64,000 bases of DNA from Micromonospora sp. NBC_01699 (GCF_036250065.1 NZ_CP109199.1:434001-498000), one strand, 5' to 3'. Positions 1 through 9,138 are shown, counted from the stretch's first letter. The notes: generated by a model from the letters alone, not told the origin. Made by a program: numbers and translations.

Positions 1-377
1 AGATCGGGCTTCCAGCTCTGGGCGTACTCGATGAAGTCGTCGAACAGCGGATCCGGGCAGACCAGCGGAAAGAAGCCCGAGGAGATCGACGCCAGGTGGC
101 CGTGCGGGTCCTCCGGAAAGGTGCCCTGGACGGGCTTCTCCCACCGCTGCGGGCGCGACTCGCCCGGCTTCGCCGGCTCCGCCGGTCCGAGCTTCTCGCT
201 GATCCGCAGCACCTGACCGACCGGCACCGGAGTGAACCCGGTCTGCGCCACGTCGTCGGCCAGGTCCGGCTGGCTGGCGACGCGTACCTGGTGCCCCGCG
301 ATCTGGAGGGCCCAGGCCAGCGGGGTCATCGCGTACAGGTGCGACTTGTTGATTCCGGCTAGGAAGAGTACGCGCAT
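1..377 (-). CDS. Glycosyltransferase, activator-dependent (EryCIII/DesVII-like), N-terminal part only
   Basis: Only the N-terminal ~125 residues are inside the window; the rest lies to the left. Translation from the ATG at 377 starts MRVLFLAG and continues with a segment (LAWALQIAGHQVRVASQP) typical of the N-terminal, acceptor-binding domain of GT1 antibiotic glycosyltransferases. It would move a deoxysugar from an NDP-sugar to an aglycone in the cytoplasm. A GGGGAGGA ribosome site lies just upstream. It follows the P450 gene on the same strand after 28 bp, so the two are probably co-transcribed. In macrolide and anthracycline clusters this family often works with a P450-like auxiliary protein. 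The family assignment is firm; sugar and acceptor are unknown. Confidence 0.85.
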   Translation of the reverse strand, partial: MRVLFLAGINKSHLYAMTPLAWALQIAGHQVRVASQPDLADDVAQTGFTPVPVGQVLRISEKLGPAEPAKPGESRPQRWEKPVQGTFPEDPHGHLASISSGFFPLVCPDPLFDDFIEYAQSWKPD

Positions 378-405
378 GGGTGTCCTCCCCGCGTGCAGCG
401 ATCGG

Positions 406-1674
406 TCATCGGTTCAGTGCCAGGGGGAGCGACCCGAGGCCGCGCATGATGTTCGGCCCGCCGATTCGCCAGTCCAACTCCTCCGGCGGGCAGGCAAGCG
501 CCATGTTCGGGAAGTTGTCCAGCAGAGCGCGGAACGCGATCTGACCCTCGATCCGGGCCAGGGGCGCGCCGATGCAGTAGTGGATGCCGTGGCCGAAGGC
601 GATGTGCGGGTTCTCCTCGCGGGCGATGTCGAGGCGGTCCGGCGCGTCGAACCGCGTCGGGTCGCGGTCCGCCGCGGCCAGGACGATGTTGACCGCGCTG
701 CCCTCCGGGATGGTGACGCCGGCGATCTCGATGTCCTCGGTGGTGAACCGCATCGGCACCCGCTCGATCGGGCCGTCGTAGCGCAGCAGCTCGTCGATTG
801 CCGCCGGCATCAGCTCGGGCCGGTCGCGCAGCAGTTGGATCTGGTCCGGGTGGCGGAGCAGGGCCACCGTGCCGTTGCCGATGAGGTTGACGGTGGTCTC
901 GTGGCCGGCGACGAGCAGCAGCTTGATCATGCCGAGCAGTTCGCGTTCCGAGAGCTGGTCCGCCTTGCCCGGCACGATCAACGCGCTGAGCATGTTGGGC
1001 TGTGCGTCGTAGTCGAGGTCCGGGTCGACCTCGGCCCGCAGCTTGCTGACCAGGTCGGTCAGGTACCGGTCCATGTTCTGGTTGCCCTGCCGCCGGCTCT
1101 CGACACCCTCCTTGGTCATGGGTGACGCGAGCAGCATCCGGGTCCAGGTACCGAAGTCGTCGCGGTCCTCACCGGGGATGCCGAGCAGTTCGCAGATCAC
1201 GGTGATCGGCAGCGGGTACGCCAGCGCGGTGATCAGGTCCACCTCGCTCTTGGTCGCCATCGCCGCGATCAGCTCGTCGGTGATCTCCTGGACCCGTGGC
1301 CGCAGCAGGTCGATCCGGCGACGGGTGAAGGCCATGCTGATCAGGCGGCGTTGCCGGGTGTGGTCGGGCGGGTCGCTGTTGAGCATGTTGGCGCCGAGCG
1401 GTCCTTCGTCCCCGACTCCGGCGGCCATCATCTTCGCCCATTGGGGCGCGCGTTTCGGGTCCTTCGAGAATCGGGAATCGGCGAGCGCGGCCCGGGCGTC
1501 CTCGTAGCGGGTGATCAGCCAGATCTCCGAGCCCATCGGCCCGCTGACGTGGTAGACCGGCGCGTCCTGTCGCAGTTGGGCGTAGCTCAGGTAGGGGTTC
1601 GACTGGAAGTCCTTGCTGAACAGGTCGACCGAGGTCATTTGGTAGCCATCCCTGAGAGGAGCGAATGCGGACAT
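406..1674 (-). CDS. Cytochrome P450
   Basis: A 422-aa bacterial class I P450 with every hallmark: I-helix oxygen-binding motif AGHETT (256-261), ExxR motif ELLR (295-298) and heme loop FGHGIHYCIG with the ligand Cys at 367. It is cytosolic and needs ferredoxin and reductase partners that are not seen here. Context suggests hydroxylation or epoxidation of the aglycone or a sugar. It heads a minus-strand operon with the glycosyltransferase at the left edge. EryCII/DesVIII-type glycosyltransferase activators are P450 relatives that have lost the heme Cys; this one keeps it, so it is more likely a real monooxygenase. The start used (ATG 1674) has AAAGG upstream; the Met at residue 13 is an alternative. 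Confidence 0.95.
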   Translation of the reverse strand: MSAFAPLRDGYQMTSVDLFSKDFQSNPYLSYAQLRQDAPVYHVSGPMGSEIWLITRYEDARAALADSRFSKDPKRAPQWAKMMAAGVGDEGPLGANMLNSDPPDHTRQRRLISMAFTRRRIDLLRPRVQEITDELIAAMATKSEVDLITALAYPLPITVICELLGIPGEDRDDFGTWTRMLLASPMTKEGVESRRQGNQNMDRYLTDLVSKLRAEVDPDLDYDAQPNMLSALIVPGKADQLSERELLGMIKLLLVAGHETTVNLIGNGTVALLRHPDQIQLLRDRPELMPAAIDELLRYDGPIERVPMRFTTEDIEIAGVTIPEGSAVNIVLAAADRDPTRFDAPDRLDIAREENPHIAFGHGIHYCIGAPLARIEGQIAFRALLDNFPNMALACPPEELDWRIGGPNIMRGLGSLPLALNR

Positions 1675-2038
1675 GAGACCTTTGCGCCGGACGAATCAGG
1701 GTGTCGTGGGGACGAGCTACGCCCGATGTTCGGCAGTCCTCCCGATACATCCTCGGGGTGGGCGGTCCAGGACCGCATCTCTTGGGTTGCGGTCTCACTT
1801 GTCGGGACCGAGCGGGCCCGCCGACGCGCCGAACGCAGCCCGTTCGTCGGGCCGTCGGCGCCCGCCCTGCGATACGCTGGTGCCGGTCGGTTGATACCGC
1901 AGGCAGCGGCAACCGACCATAAACGGCGGTCATTGTGTTACACGCATTCTCTGCCACGCGCCGGATCGCATTCGGGCGGGCGCTTTGGTTGGCGGTCCTG
2001 AAACCGGCGGGCACCTGTTAAGCGATGGAGGGCGTTTC
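1675..2038. promoter_or_regulatory. Divergent intergenic region between P450 and sigma factor
   Basis: This 364-bp gap separates the leftward P450 gene from the rightward sigma-factor gene and must hold both promoters. I could not pick out a convincing -35/-10 pair. A GGAGGG ribosome site sits at its right end, 8 bp before the GTG at 2039. No credible small gene is present. Confidence 0.4.
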
Positions 2039-3094
2039 GTGAGCGGCATCGGAGCGGACACGAGCAGGTCCGAGCAGAGCACCGTCGTCGACGCCGTACG
2101 GGTGGGTGACGAACTGGCGTTCACCGATCTCAGCGAGCGATACCGGCGCGAGTTGCAGGTGCACTGCTACCGGATGCTCGGTTCGTTCGACGACTCGGAG
2201 GACCTGGTCCAGGAGACGTTCCTGCGCGCCTGGCGCAGGCGGGAGAGCTTCCAGGGACGATCCACCTTCCGGGCCTGGCTGTACCGGATCGCCACGAACG
2301 CCTGCCTGGACTTCCTCGAACGCCACCAGCGCCACGCGCGTCAGCCGTTCGCCCCGGTCGGGGGCGGCCTCGCGGGCGTGGACCGGCTGCCGTTGCCGCA
2401 GGTCGAGGTGCCCTGGTTGCAGCCGTACCCGGACCGGTTGCTCGAACCGGTGGCGCCGTCCGAGGTCCAGCCGGACGCGGCGGTCGTCGCCAAGGAGACG
2501 ATCGAGCTGGCCTTCCTCGCCGCGATCCAGCACCTGCCGCCCAAACAGCGGGCGGTGCTGATCATGCGGGACGTGCTCGGCTGGTCGGCCAATGACACGG
2601 CGGCGTTGCTGGACGGCACCGTCGCGGCGGTCAACAGCGCGCTGCAACGGGCGAGGGCCACGCTCAAGCTCCACCTGCCGGAGCGGCGGATCGAGTGGTC
2701 GTCGTCCACCGACCCGAGCGAGGAGGAACGGGCGGTGTTGCAGCGCTATGTCGAGGCGACCGAGCGGGCCGACATGGTCGGGCTGGCGGCGCTGCTGCGG
2801 GAGGACGCCCGGTTCACGATGCCGCCCAAGCCGACCTGGTTCGAGGGGCGGTCGGCCATCATCGCGAGCTGGGCGCCGGCGATGGTCGGTCCCGGGGCGT
2901 GGCCGGGCTGGCGGCACGTGCTCACCCGGGCCAACCGGCAGCCGGCGGCCGCCTGCTACGTACGCGGGCCGGGCGAGTCCGCGTACCGGGCGCTGGGTCT
3001 GGACGTGCTGCGGATCGAGGGTGGCGTGGTAGCGGAGATCACCACCTTCCAGCCGCAGGTCTTCCCCGCCTTCGGGCTGCCGCTGACGCTCTGA
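2039..3094 (+). CDS. ECF sigma factor with C-terminal SnoaL-like domain
   Basis: 351 aa from the GTG at 2039, chosen for the GGAGGG upstream. The N-terminal half is an ECF sigma factor. Region 2 includes ELQVHCYRMLGSFDDSEDLVQ, with the DSEDLVQETFLRAW segment. Region 4 includes LPPKQRAVLIMRDVLGWS and an HTH. A ~130-aa SnoaL/NTF2-like domain follows from about residue 225. This layout is the SigG/TIGR02960-like actinobacterial class, whose C-terminal domain is thought to replace an anti-sigma factor by sensing or gating. The gene overlaps the following cupin gene (TGATG), so the two are translationally coupled. Whether it controls the biosynthetic cluster is not shown by the sequence. Confidence 0.88.
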   Translation: MSGIGADTSRSEQSTVVDAVRVGDELAFTDLSERYRRELQVHCYRMLGSFDDSEDLVQETFLRAWRRRESFQGRSTFRAWLYRIATNACLDFLERHQRHARQPFAPVGGGLAGVDRLPLPQVEVPWLQPYPDRLLEPVAPSEVQPDAAVVAKETIELAFLAAIQHLPPKQRAVLIMRDVLGWSANDTAALLDGTVAAVNSALQRARATLKLHLPERRIEWSSSTDPSEEERAVLQRYVEATERADMVGLAALLREDARFTMPPKPTWFEGRSAIIASWAPAMVGPGAWPGWRHVLTRANRQPAAACYVRGPGESAYRALGLDVLRIEGGVVAEITTFQPQVFPAFGLPLTL

Positions 3095-3405
3095 TGGACG
3101 GCGGCCGGGGCGACCGTGTCTCCTTTCTCAACCGGCGGCTCCCGCCGTCGTTCGAGCTGCTGGTGATCGTCGTCGCGCCCGGACGCACCCCCGAGGTCGA
3201 CGACACGGACTGGCGCCGCGCCATCGTGGTGATCGAGTACGGCGAGGTCGAGATCGAGTACGCCGACGGCGGCCGGCAGCGGTACGGGCGCGGCGACGTG
3301 CTGTGCCTGGACGGGGTGTCGCCGTTCGTGATCCGTAATCAGGAGCGGGAGCCCGCGGTGCTGGCCGCCGTCTCCCGCCGTGACCAGCCAACCGGTCCGC
3401 GCTGA
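3094..3405 (+). CDS. Small cupin-domain protein
   Basis: 103 aa, start ATG overlapping the stop of the sigma gene by one base. The sequence GEVEIEYADGG...YGRGDVLCLDG is a single cupin barrel signature in which a turn Gly pair and Asp-rich strand replace the usual metal-binding His residues, so metal binding is doubtful. It is short for an enzyme and has no signal peptide. Because it is coupled to an ECF sigma-SnoaL gene, it may be a ligand-sensing partner or a small isomerase. The function is not recognised further. Confidence 0.65.
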   Translation: MDGGRGDRVSFLNRRLPPSFELLVIVVAPGRTPEVDDTDWRRAIVVIEYGEVEIEYADGGRQRYGRGDVLCLDGVSPFVIRNQEREPAVLAAVSRRDQPTGPR

Positions 3406-3646
3406 GGCCCGTTTTCGATCGGCTTCCGTCGAAGCGATGAGTTTTTCCGGCCACCACCGTCTCAAGTAGGGCCACGTCGGAACGACGGCCGAGGGAGATG
3501 GTCCGGGATGAGATAACGCCACATGTTCGACCAGTAGTTGGTCTTCGTCAGCTTATGCCCGTTCTAGAGCGATCTTCGGTGGGTCCGGCGACGACGGTGG
3601 CGAGCCGGACCTGGGTTACGACAACGATTCTGCGGGAGAGACACGG

Positions 3647-4291
3647 ATGAAGTTACCGAAAACAGTCAGTCGGGAAGAGTGGGTCGCCGCCCGAGGAGAA
3701 CTGCTGGTCAAGGAGAAGGAACTGACCCGGGCGCGGGACGCGCTGAGTGCCCTTCGGCGCGAGCTGCCAATGGTCAAGATCGACAAGGAGTACGTCTTCG
3801 AGGGGCCGAACGGCAAGACGGACCTGCTGGGTCTGTTCGACGGCCGTAGCCAGCTCATCGTCCGGCACTTCATGTTCCATCCGAACTGGAGCGAGGGTTG
3901 CGTCGGCTGCTCACTCCAGGTCGACAACCTGGGCCACCCGGCTCACCTGCACGCCCGGGACACCAATTTGGTGCTGGTGTCCCGCGCACCGCTGGCCAAG
4001 CTGGAGGCGTTCCGGCAGCGGATGGAATGGACGGCGCCCTGGTTCTCGTCGTTCGGCAGCGACTTCAACCCCGACTTCGGGGTCACCGTCAACGATTCCG
4101 AAACCTCGGGACTGAGTGTCTTCCTCCGTGACGGCACGGACATCTTCCACACGTACTCGTCGTTCTCCCGTGGCGGAGACGCGCTGATCAACATCTACAA
4201 CTACCTCGACCTGACCCCGCTGGGGCGGCAGGAAGAGGAGCTGGACTACCCGCAGCAGTGGTGGCGGCACCACGACCGGTACGACGAGTAA
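3647..4291 (+). CDS. DUF899 family thioredoxin-like protein
   Basis: 214 aa. The N-terminal VSREEWVAARGELLVKEKEL and the central FMFHPNWSEGCVGCS segment, with a CVGC pair at about residue 88, are characteristic of DUF899, a thioredoxin-fold family common in actinomycetes. It is often annotated as a dithiol-disulfide oxidoreductase-like protein, but no reaction is established. No signal peptide is present. A GGGAGAG ribosome site precedes ATG 3647. It is 56 bp upstream of the MFS exporter on the same strand, so the two may form an operon. Confidence 0.85.
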   Translation: MKLPKTVSREEWVAARGELLVKEKELTRARDALSALRRELPMVKIDKEYVFEGPNGKTDLLGLFDGRSQLIVRHFMFHPNWSEGCVGCSLQVDNLGHPAHLHARDTNLVLVSRAPLAKLEAFRQRMEWTAPWFSSFGSDFNPDFGVTVNDSETSGLSVFLRDGTDIFHTYSSFSRGGDALINIYNYLDLTPLGRQEEELDYPQQWWRHHDRYDE

Positions 4292-4347
4292 CACCCGCTC
4301 GCGCCCCCCGTACTCATCAGCTCGAACTGTTCACAGAAGGGTTTTCC

Positions 4348-5943
4348 ATGGACGCGAACACGGCAATTCCGGAAGCCGGGCCCAAGGCCGGCCGCCGGGA
4401 GTGGCTGGGTCTGGCGGTGCTGGCTCTGCCAACCCTGCTGCTGTCGCTGGACCTCAGCGTGTTGCACCTGGCGCTGCCGCAGTTGAGTGCCGATCTCGGC
4501 GCGGGCAGCATCCAGCAGTTGTGGATCATCGACATCTACGGCTTCATGATCGCCGGCTTCCTGATCACGATGGGTAGCCTCGGCGACCGGATCGGCCGCC
4601 GGAAACTGATGTTGATCGGCGCGGCACTCTTCGCCGTCGCCTCGGTGGCGGCCGCGCTCTCCACCTCGCCCGAGATGTTGATCGTGACCCGGGCGCTGAT
4701 GGGCATCGCCGGTGCCACCCTGATGCCATCCACCCTGGCACTGATCATGAACATGTTCCACGACCCGGCCCAGCGCGGATCGGCCATCGGGGTGTGGGTG
4801 GCGTGCTTCATGGGCGGCATGGCCCTCGGCCCCCTGATCGGCGGGACGGTCCTCCAGTTCTTCTGGTGGGGCGCGGTGTTCCTGCTGGCGGTTCCGGTGA
4901 TGGTGCTGTTGCTGGTGGCGGGCCCGGTGCTGCTGCCGGAGTTCAGGGACGAGAGTTCGAGCGGCCGGATCGACCTGCTCAGCGTTGCGCTGTCCCTGGG
5001 CACGATCCTGTCCACCGTGTACGGCATCAAGGAACTGGCCAAGGACGGCGTGCAGCCGGTCCCGGTGGCGGCCATCGTGGTCGGCCTGGTCCTGGGTGTG
5101 CTGTTCGTGCTCCGGCAGAACCGCCTCGCCGAGCCGCTGATCGACCTGCGCCTGTTCAAGATCAAGTCGTTCAGCGGGGCCCTGGTGATCGCGCTGTTCG
5201 GCGCGTCCGTCGGTGGCGGGACCATCCTGGTCGTCAACCTCTACCTCCAGACGGTCGAGGGGCTCACGCCGCTGCGGGCCGGTCTGCTGACGCTGCCCTC
5301 CGGCTTCGCCATGGTGGCCGCCGCGATGATCGCCCCGGCGATCGCCCGTACGGTCCGCCCGGCCTACGTGGTCGCGGTCGGACTGCTCGTCGCGGCCGGC
5401 GGATACCTGATGCTGACCCAGGTGGACACCGGTGGCGGAGTGGTCCTCCTGGTCATCGCCCTCATCCTGAGCAGCGCCGGCAGCGGGCCGCAGGCCGCGC
5501 TGAGCACCGAGCTGGTGCTCCGGTCCGCACCGCCGGAGAAGGCCGGCTCGGCCGCCTCCGTCTCCGAGACCGGCGGCGAACTCGGCATGGCCCTCGGCTT
5601 CGCGGTGATGGGCAGCATCGCCACCGCCGTGTACGGCAGCGCGCTGAGCGGGAACCTGCCCAGCGCCGCCGGTGAGGAGGCGACGCGGAGCGCGGAGGAG
5701 AGCATCGTCGGTGCGCTCACCGCGGCCGGGCAACTTCCCGGCGAGGTCGGTGCCGAACTGCTCCAGAGCGCTCGTGACGCGTTCACCACCGGCATGCACG
5801 TCGTCGCCGCCATCAGTGCCGTCCTGCTCGTCGGCCTGGCCCTGATCGCGGTCGTCACCCTGCGTCATGCGCCGCCGACCGGCGCGGCGCCGGAAGCCGA
5901 GGAGGCCGACGCCGACGAGCCGGCGGTCCAGGTCGGCGGCTGA
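4348..5943 (+). CDS. MFS drug exporter, DHA2 (EmrB/QacA) type
   Basis: 531 aa, with the hydrophobic pattern of a 14-helix DHA2 antiporter. The first segment LAVLALPTLLLSLDLSVLHLALP carries the conserved acidic position of this family. Motif A appears as GSLGDRIGRRKLM after helix 2, and motif C (GALMGIAGATLMPS-like) follows. The start at 4348 has AGAAGGG upstream; an in-frame upstream extension has no ribosome site. It probably exports the cluster's product and gives self-resistance, as such genes do in most glycosylated antibiotic clusters. The substrate is inferred from location only. A strong hairpin follows the stop codon. Confidence 0.93.
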   Translation: MDANTAIPEAGPKAGRREWLGLAVLALPTLLLSLDLSVLHLALPQLSADLGAGSIQQLWIIDIYGFMIAGFLITMGSLGDRIGRRKLMLIGAALFAVASVAAALSTSPEMLIVTRALMGIAGATLMPSTLALIMNMFHDPAQRGSAIGVWVACFMGGMALGPLIGGTVLQFFWWGAVFLLAVPVMVLLLVAGPVLLPEFRDESSSGRIDLLSVALSLGTILSTVYGIKELAKDGVQPVPVAAIVVGLVLGVLFVLRQNRLAEPLIDLRLFKIKSFSGALVIALFGASVGGGTILVVNLYLQTVEGLTPLRAGLLTLPSGFAMVAAAMIAPAIARTVRPAYVVAVGLLVAAGGYLMLTQVDTGGGVVLLVIALILSSAGSGPQAALSTELVLRSAPPEKAGSAASVSETGGELGMALGFAVMGSIATAVYGSALSGNLPSAAGEEATRSAEESIVGALTAAGQLPGEVGAELLQSARDAFTTGMHVVAAISAVLLVGLALIAVVTLRHAPPTGAAPEAEEADADEPAVQVGG

Positions 5944-5970
5944 CCAGCCGACGAGGGACCGAACCGTTCC

Positions 5971-6013
5971 GTGCTGCCGGGAGGCCAGTTCGTCGTCGGC
6001 CTCCCGGCAGCAC
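5971..6013 (+). terminator. Hairpin terminator after MFS exporter
   Basis: A perfect 16-bp stem (5971-5986 with 5998-6013) closes an 11-nt loop, 27 bp after the exporter stop codon. There is no clear U-tract, as is usual in actinomycetes. It lies between convergent genes (MFS and GMC oxidoreductase), so it may serve both strands. Confidence 0.8.
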
Positions 6014-6174
6014 GACGGTCGTCCCGGCCCGGCGGCCGGGAAGCCGAACGGGCTCGGCGCGGCCAGCACCACCGGTCGCTCAGCGAACGGCCCGGGGGCG
6101 GCGGTTGTCCGTCGCACCCGGGCCGTCGAGATATCAGTAGTAGGTTCGGTACCCGCTCGTGGGATTGCCGGGTG

Positions 6175-7782
6175 TCACGCGCTCCGGCTCGCGCCGCTGG
6201 CGGGCTGGCCGGCGAGGGCCGCGGTCGCCGGCGACAGTGGCGTCGCGCCGCTGATCAGGTCGGCCGCCTTCTCGGCGATCGCGATGACCGCGGCGTTCGG
6301 GTTGCCCCGGACCGGAGCGGGCATGACCGACGCGTCCACCACCCGGAGCCCGTCGATCCCCTGGACTTTCAGCTCGGCGTCGACCACGCTGCCCATCGCG
6401 CAGGTGCCGCCCGGGTGGAAGATCGAGTGTGCGTACTGACGGATGTACGTGCGCAGGTCGGCGTCGGAATCGGAGGCCGGCGGCTCGAACGTACCCTCGG
6501 TGTAGGGCTCCAGCGCCTTCTGCCGGGCGATCTCCAGGCCGATCCGGATCCCCGCGATCGCGACCTCGACATCCGCGTCCTCGGAGAAGTAGTTGTGCAC
6601 GATCTTCGGCTTCGCCGTCGGGTCGTCCAGGGCGAGCAGCACGCTGCCCCGACTGCGCGGGGTGAGAATGGACGGGCCGAACGAGAAGGCGTGCTGGGTG
6701 GGGGTGCCGAGGCCGCTGTCGGCGAACATGACCGGCGCCCCGAGGTATTCGACATCCGGTGCGGGAAGGTCGGCACTGGTCCGGACGAAGCCACCGGACT
6801 CGGGGCCGTTCGAGGTCAGCGGGCCCCGACCCTCCTCCATGAACTGGGCGACGTTGGCCGGCTCACCCGCCACCAGCAGGCTGATCGGGTGCGAGTGGGT
6901 GAAGATGAGCGGCACCAGCGCGTGGTCGTACAGGTTCTGGCCGACCAGCGGCTGATCCAGGGTGACCGGCACGCCCAGCGCGTTCAACAGCCAGGCGGGA
7001 CCGATGCCCGAGAGCATCAGCAGCTGCGGCGAGTTGTACGCGCCGCCGGCGAGGATGACCTCCCGCCGCGCCTCGATCGTGATCTCCTCTTCCAGCCGGC
7101 GGCCGACCACACCGGTGGCGCGGCCCTGGTTGATGAGCACCCGGTGCACCTGGAGGTTCGACTGCACGGTGAGGTTCGGCCGGTCCAGCGCGGGGTGCAG
7201 GAACGCGGTCGAGGTGCTCACCCGCTTGCCGTCGCGCTGGGTCACCTGGAAGAACCCGAATCCGTCCTGCTCGGACCCGTTGAAGTCGGGGTTGACGGCG
7301 TACCCGGCCTGGCTGGCGGCCTCGACGAACGCCGCCGACATCGGGTTTTTCGCCCGCCCCTCGGAGACGGTGAGCGGCCCGCCGACCGCGTGGTACGTGG
7401 ACTCGCCCCGCTCGTTGTCCTCGGAACGCTTGAAGTACGGCAGCAGGTCGTCGTAGCGCCACCCCGGCTGGTTCCACTCGTCGAAGTCGAGCCGGTTGCC
7501 GCGGACGTAGACCATCGTGTTGATCGAACTCGTGCCGCCCAGCACCCGACCACGGGGCAGGTAGATCCGGCGGCGGTCCAGGAACGGCTCCTCGTGGGTG
7601 CTGAAGTCCCAGTCGAGTTCCGTACGGAACAGCCGGCCGAACGAGGCCGGCACGTGGATGTTCGGCGCGGTGTCCCTCGGGCCAGCCTCGACCAGGCACA
7701 CCGTCACCGAGGGATCCTCGCTCAGCCGAGCCGCGAGTACACATCCGGCCGACCCGGCACCGACGATCACATAGTCGTACAT
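6175..7782 (-). CDS. GMC-family FAD-dependent oxidoreductase
   Basis: 535 aa. The N-terminal YVIVGAGSAGCVLAARLSE is the FAD-binding Rossmann motif. LPRGRVLGGTSSINTMVYVRG at about residue 80 is GMC signature 1, and GAYNSPQLLMLSGIGP is signature 2. The C-terminal active-site region contains HPGGTCAMG (catalytic His) and a NPNAAVIAIAEKAA segment. Family members oxidise alcohols, choline or sugars. The start at 7782 is preferred over an upstream ATG because GGAGGA lies 5 bp before it. It points away from the neighbouring membrane-protein gene. It could oxidise a hydroxyl of the product or sugar, or be a housekeeping choline-dehydrogenase-like enzyme. Confidence 0.92.
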   Translation of the reverse strand: MYDYVIVGAGSAGCVLAARLSEDPSVTVCLVEAGPRDTAPNIHVPASFGRLFRTELDWDFSTHEEPFLDRRRIYLPRGRVLGGTSSINTMVYVRGNRLDFDEWNQPGWRYDDLLPYFKRSEDNERGESTYHAVGGPLTVSEGRAKNPMSAAFVEAASQAGYAVNPDFNGSEQDGFGFFQVTQRDGKRVSTSTAFLHPALDRPNLTVQSNLQVHRVLINQGRATGVVGRRLEEEITIEARREVILAGGAYNSPQLLMLSGIGPAWLLNALGVPVTLDQPLVGQNLYDHALVPLIFTHSHPISLLVAGEPANVAQFMEEGRGPLTSNGPESGGFVRTSADLPAPDVEYLGAPVMFADSGLGTPTQHAFSFGPSILTPRSRGSVLLALDDPTAKPKIVHNYFSEDADVEVAIAGIRIGLEIARQKALEPYTEGTFEPPASDSDADLRTYIRQYAHSIFHPGGTCAMGSVVDAELKVQGIDGLRVVDASVMPAPVRGNPNAAVIAIAEKAADLISGATPLSPATAALAGQPASGASRSA

Positions 7783-8335
7783 GTGCTCCTCCATCAGTCG
7801 AGCTCCGCAGGGACGAGCCAGCGGGTTGGGTGGTTGGTTGGCGAACACGGCCCACTCCCCGGGCCGCTCGTCCGCGAGATGGCGCTCGCCGGCTGCATGC
7901 GGATTCGTCGGAGCGTGCCCAGGCCCGTCGGGCCCGACGTTGCCATCGTCTTTGGATATTGACCCACCCGCATCTCTACGATTGCGGTCTTGGCGAGGCG
8001 CGCCGCTGAACCGATCCGGGTCCGCGTCCGACGGCGGGAGAGCGGGCAAACGGTGGCCGATGGTCGCCGTCGGTTCCGCCGCCGCCCCTGCCGCCGGGTG
8101 CCGGGTGCCGGGTGCCGGGTGCCGGGTGCCGACGATCCTAGGCCCGACACCGATCGACCGCCATCACATTGAGCATTTTCGAAGGAGCTTCGTCCGGCCC
8201 GCCTTGTCATTCTTGATGGGCCGTCCGGCGGCCACCCCGCCGGCACGCGTCGAACGTGAAGTCGATCAGTCCGACGATCGCTGTCGGAGGTTCTTTCTTG
8301 CTGCTCAAGCACCTCAGACGAACAGGGGAACAACC
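7783..8335. other. 553-bp divergent intergenic region with a heptamer tandem repeat
   Basis: No convincing gene was found between the GMC oxidoreductase and the DUF2306 gene. The most visible feature is the run of five CCGGGTG units near its middle, listed separately. Promoters of both flanking genes must be here, but I cannot place them. Confidence 0.4.
8094..8128 (+). repeat. Five tandem copies of CCGGGTG
   Basis: Five exact 7-bp units run head to tail, followed by a broken sixth. The unit is not a multiple of three and is not inside a credible gene. It could be a slippage-prone array or a protein-binding array upstream of 8336. Confidence 0.9.
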
Positions 8336-9091
8336 GTGACGCAGCCCCCGGCAATCGGTGTCTCTACGAGGGAAGCCGATCCACAGTCGACGGAACCGAC
8401 ACCGGACGGCAGAGCCAGCTCCCCGCCGGTACGTCGGCGGAGCTGGTGGCGCCGTCCCTGGATCCTGCCCGTCGCGGTGATCGCGTACCTCTTCATCCTG
8501 ATGTTCGTTCCGGCGTACCTGACCTTCGATCCCAGCCAGGCCCGGGTGAACCTGCGCGAGGACGTACCGTGGCACTACGGGGTCCTGGCCGCGCACGTCA
8601 TCTTCGGCACGGTGGCGATGGCGACGGTGCCGTTCCAGTTGTGGCCCCGCTTCCGGCAGCGCTTCCCGGCGGCGCACCGCTTCATGGGTCGGGCCTACGT
8701 CTTCGTGGGAGTGATCCCGTCCTCGCTGCTGGCGTTGGCGATCGTGCCGTTCGCCGCGGGCCCGGCGGGTAACGCGATCGGGGCGCTGCTCTGGCTCGCG
8801 GCCAGCCTCTACGGCTGGCGGATGGCCCGCCTGCGTCGGTACCAGCAGCACCGCCGGTTCATGATCTACAGCTTCGCGCTGTGCATGCAGATCATCGAGG
8901 GCCGAGTCATGGTGCTGACCATTCCGCACCTGCCCGGATTCGACCCGTCGTCCTTCCCCCTGCTGCTGGAGACGGCCAGCTGGATCGGGATCGTGCTCAA
9001 CCTGCTCGCCGCCCAGTGGTGGTTGGAGTGGACCGCCCGCCGGAACAAGGGCTCGTTGGCGCCGGCCCGGGTGGGCACCTCGACCCGCTAG
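8336..9091 (+). CDS. DUF2306 integral membrane protein
   Basis: 251 aa from the GTG at 8336 (GGGGAA upstream). After a proline-rich cytosolic N-terminus there are about six hydrophobic segments beginning with ILPVAVIAYLFILMFVPAYL. Conserved histidines (HRFMGRAYV, YQQHRRFMIYSFALCMQI) match DUF2306, a membrane family of unknown role with possible heme- or quinone-linked redox function. It is followed 47 bp later by an alcohol dehydrogenase on the same strand, so co-transcription is likely. Its role in the cluster is unknown. Confidence 0.8.
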   Translation: MTQPPAIGVSTREADPQSTEPTPDGRASSPPVRRRSWWRRPWILPVAVIAYLFILMFVPAYLTFDPSQARVNLREDVPWHYGVLAAHVIFGTVAMATVPFQLWPRFRQRFPAAHRFMGRAYVFVGVIPSSLLALAIVPFAAGPAGNAIGALLWLAASLYGWRMARLRRYQQHRRFMIYSFALCMQIIEGRVMVLTIPHLPGFDPSSFPLLLETASWIGIVLNLLAAQWWLEWTARRNKGSLAPARVGTSTR

Positions 9092-9138
9092 TCGCGTCAG
9101 GGTGCGGCGGGTGACCGAACAACGAAGGCGGTGGAATC

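Noticed and set aside
4246-6117. 623-aa open frame antisense to the MFS exporter
   Set aside because: Shadow frame typical of high-GC DNA; composition is Asp/Gln/His/Arg-rich, without motifs, while the sense strand encodes a clear DHA2 transporter.
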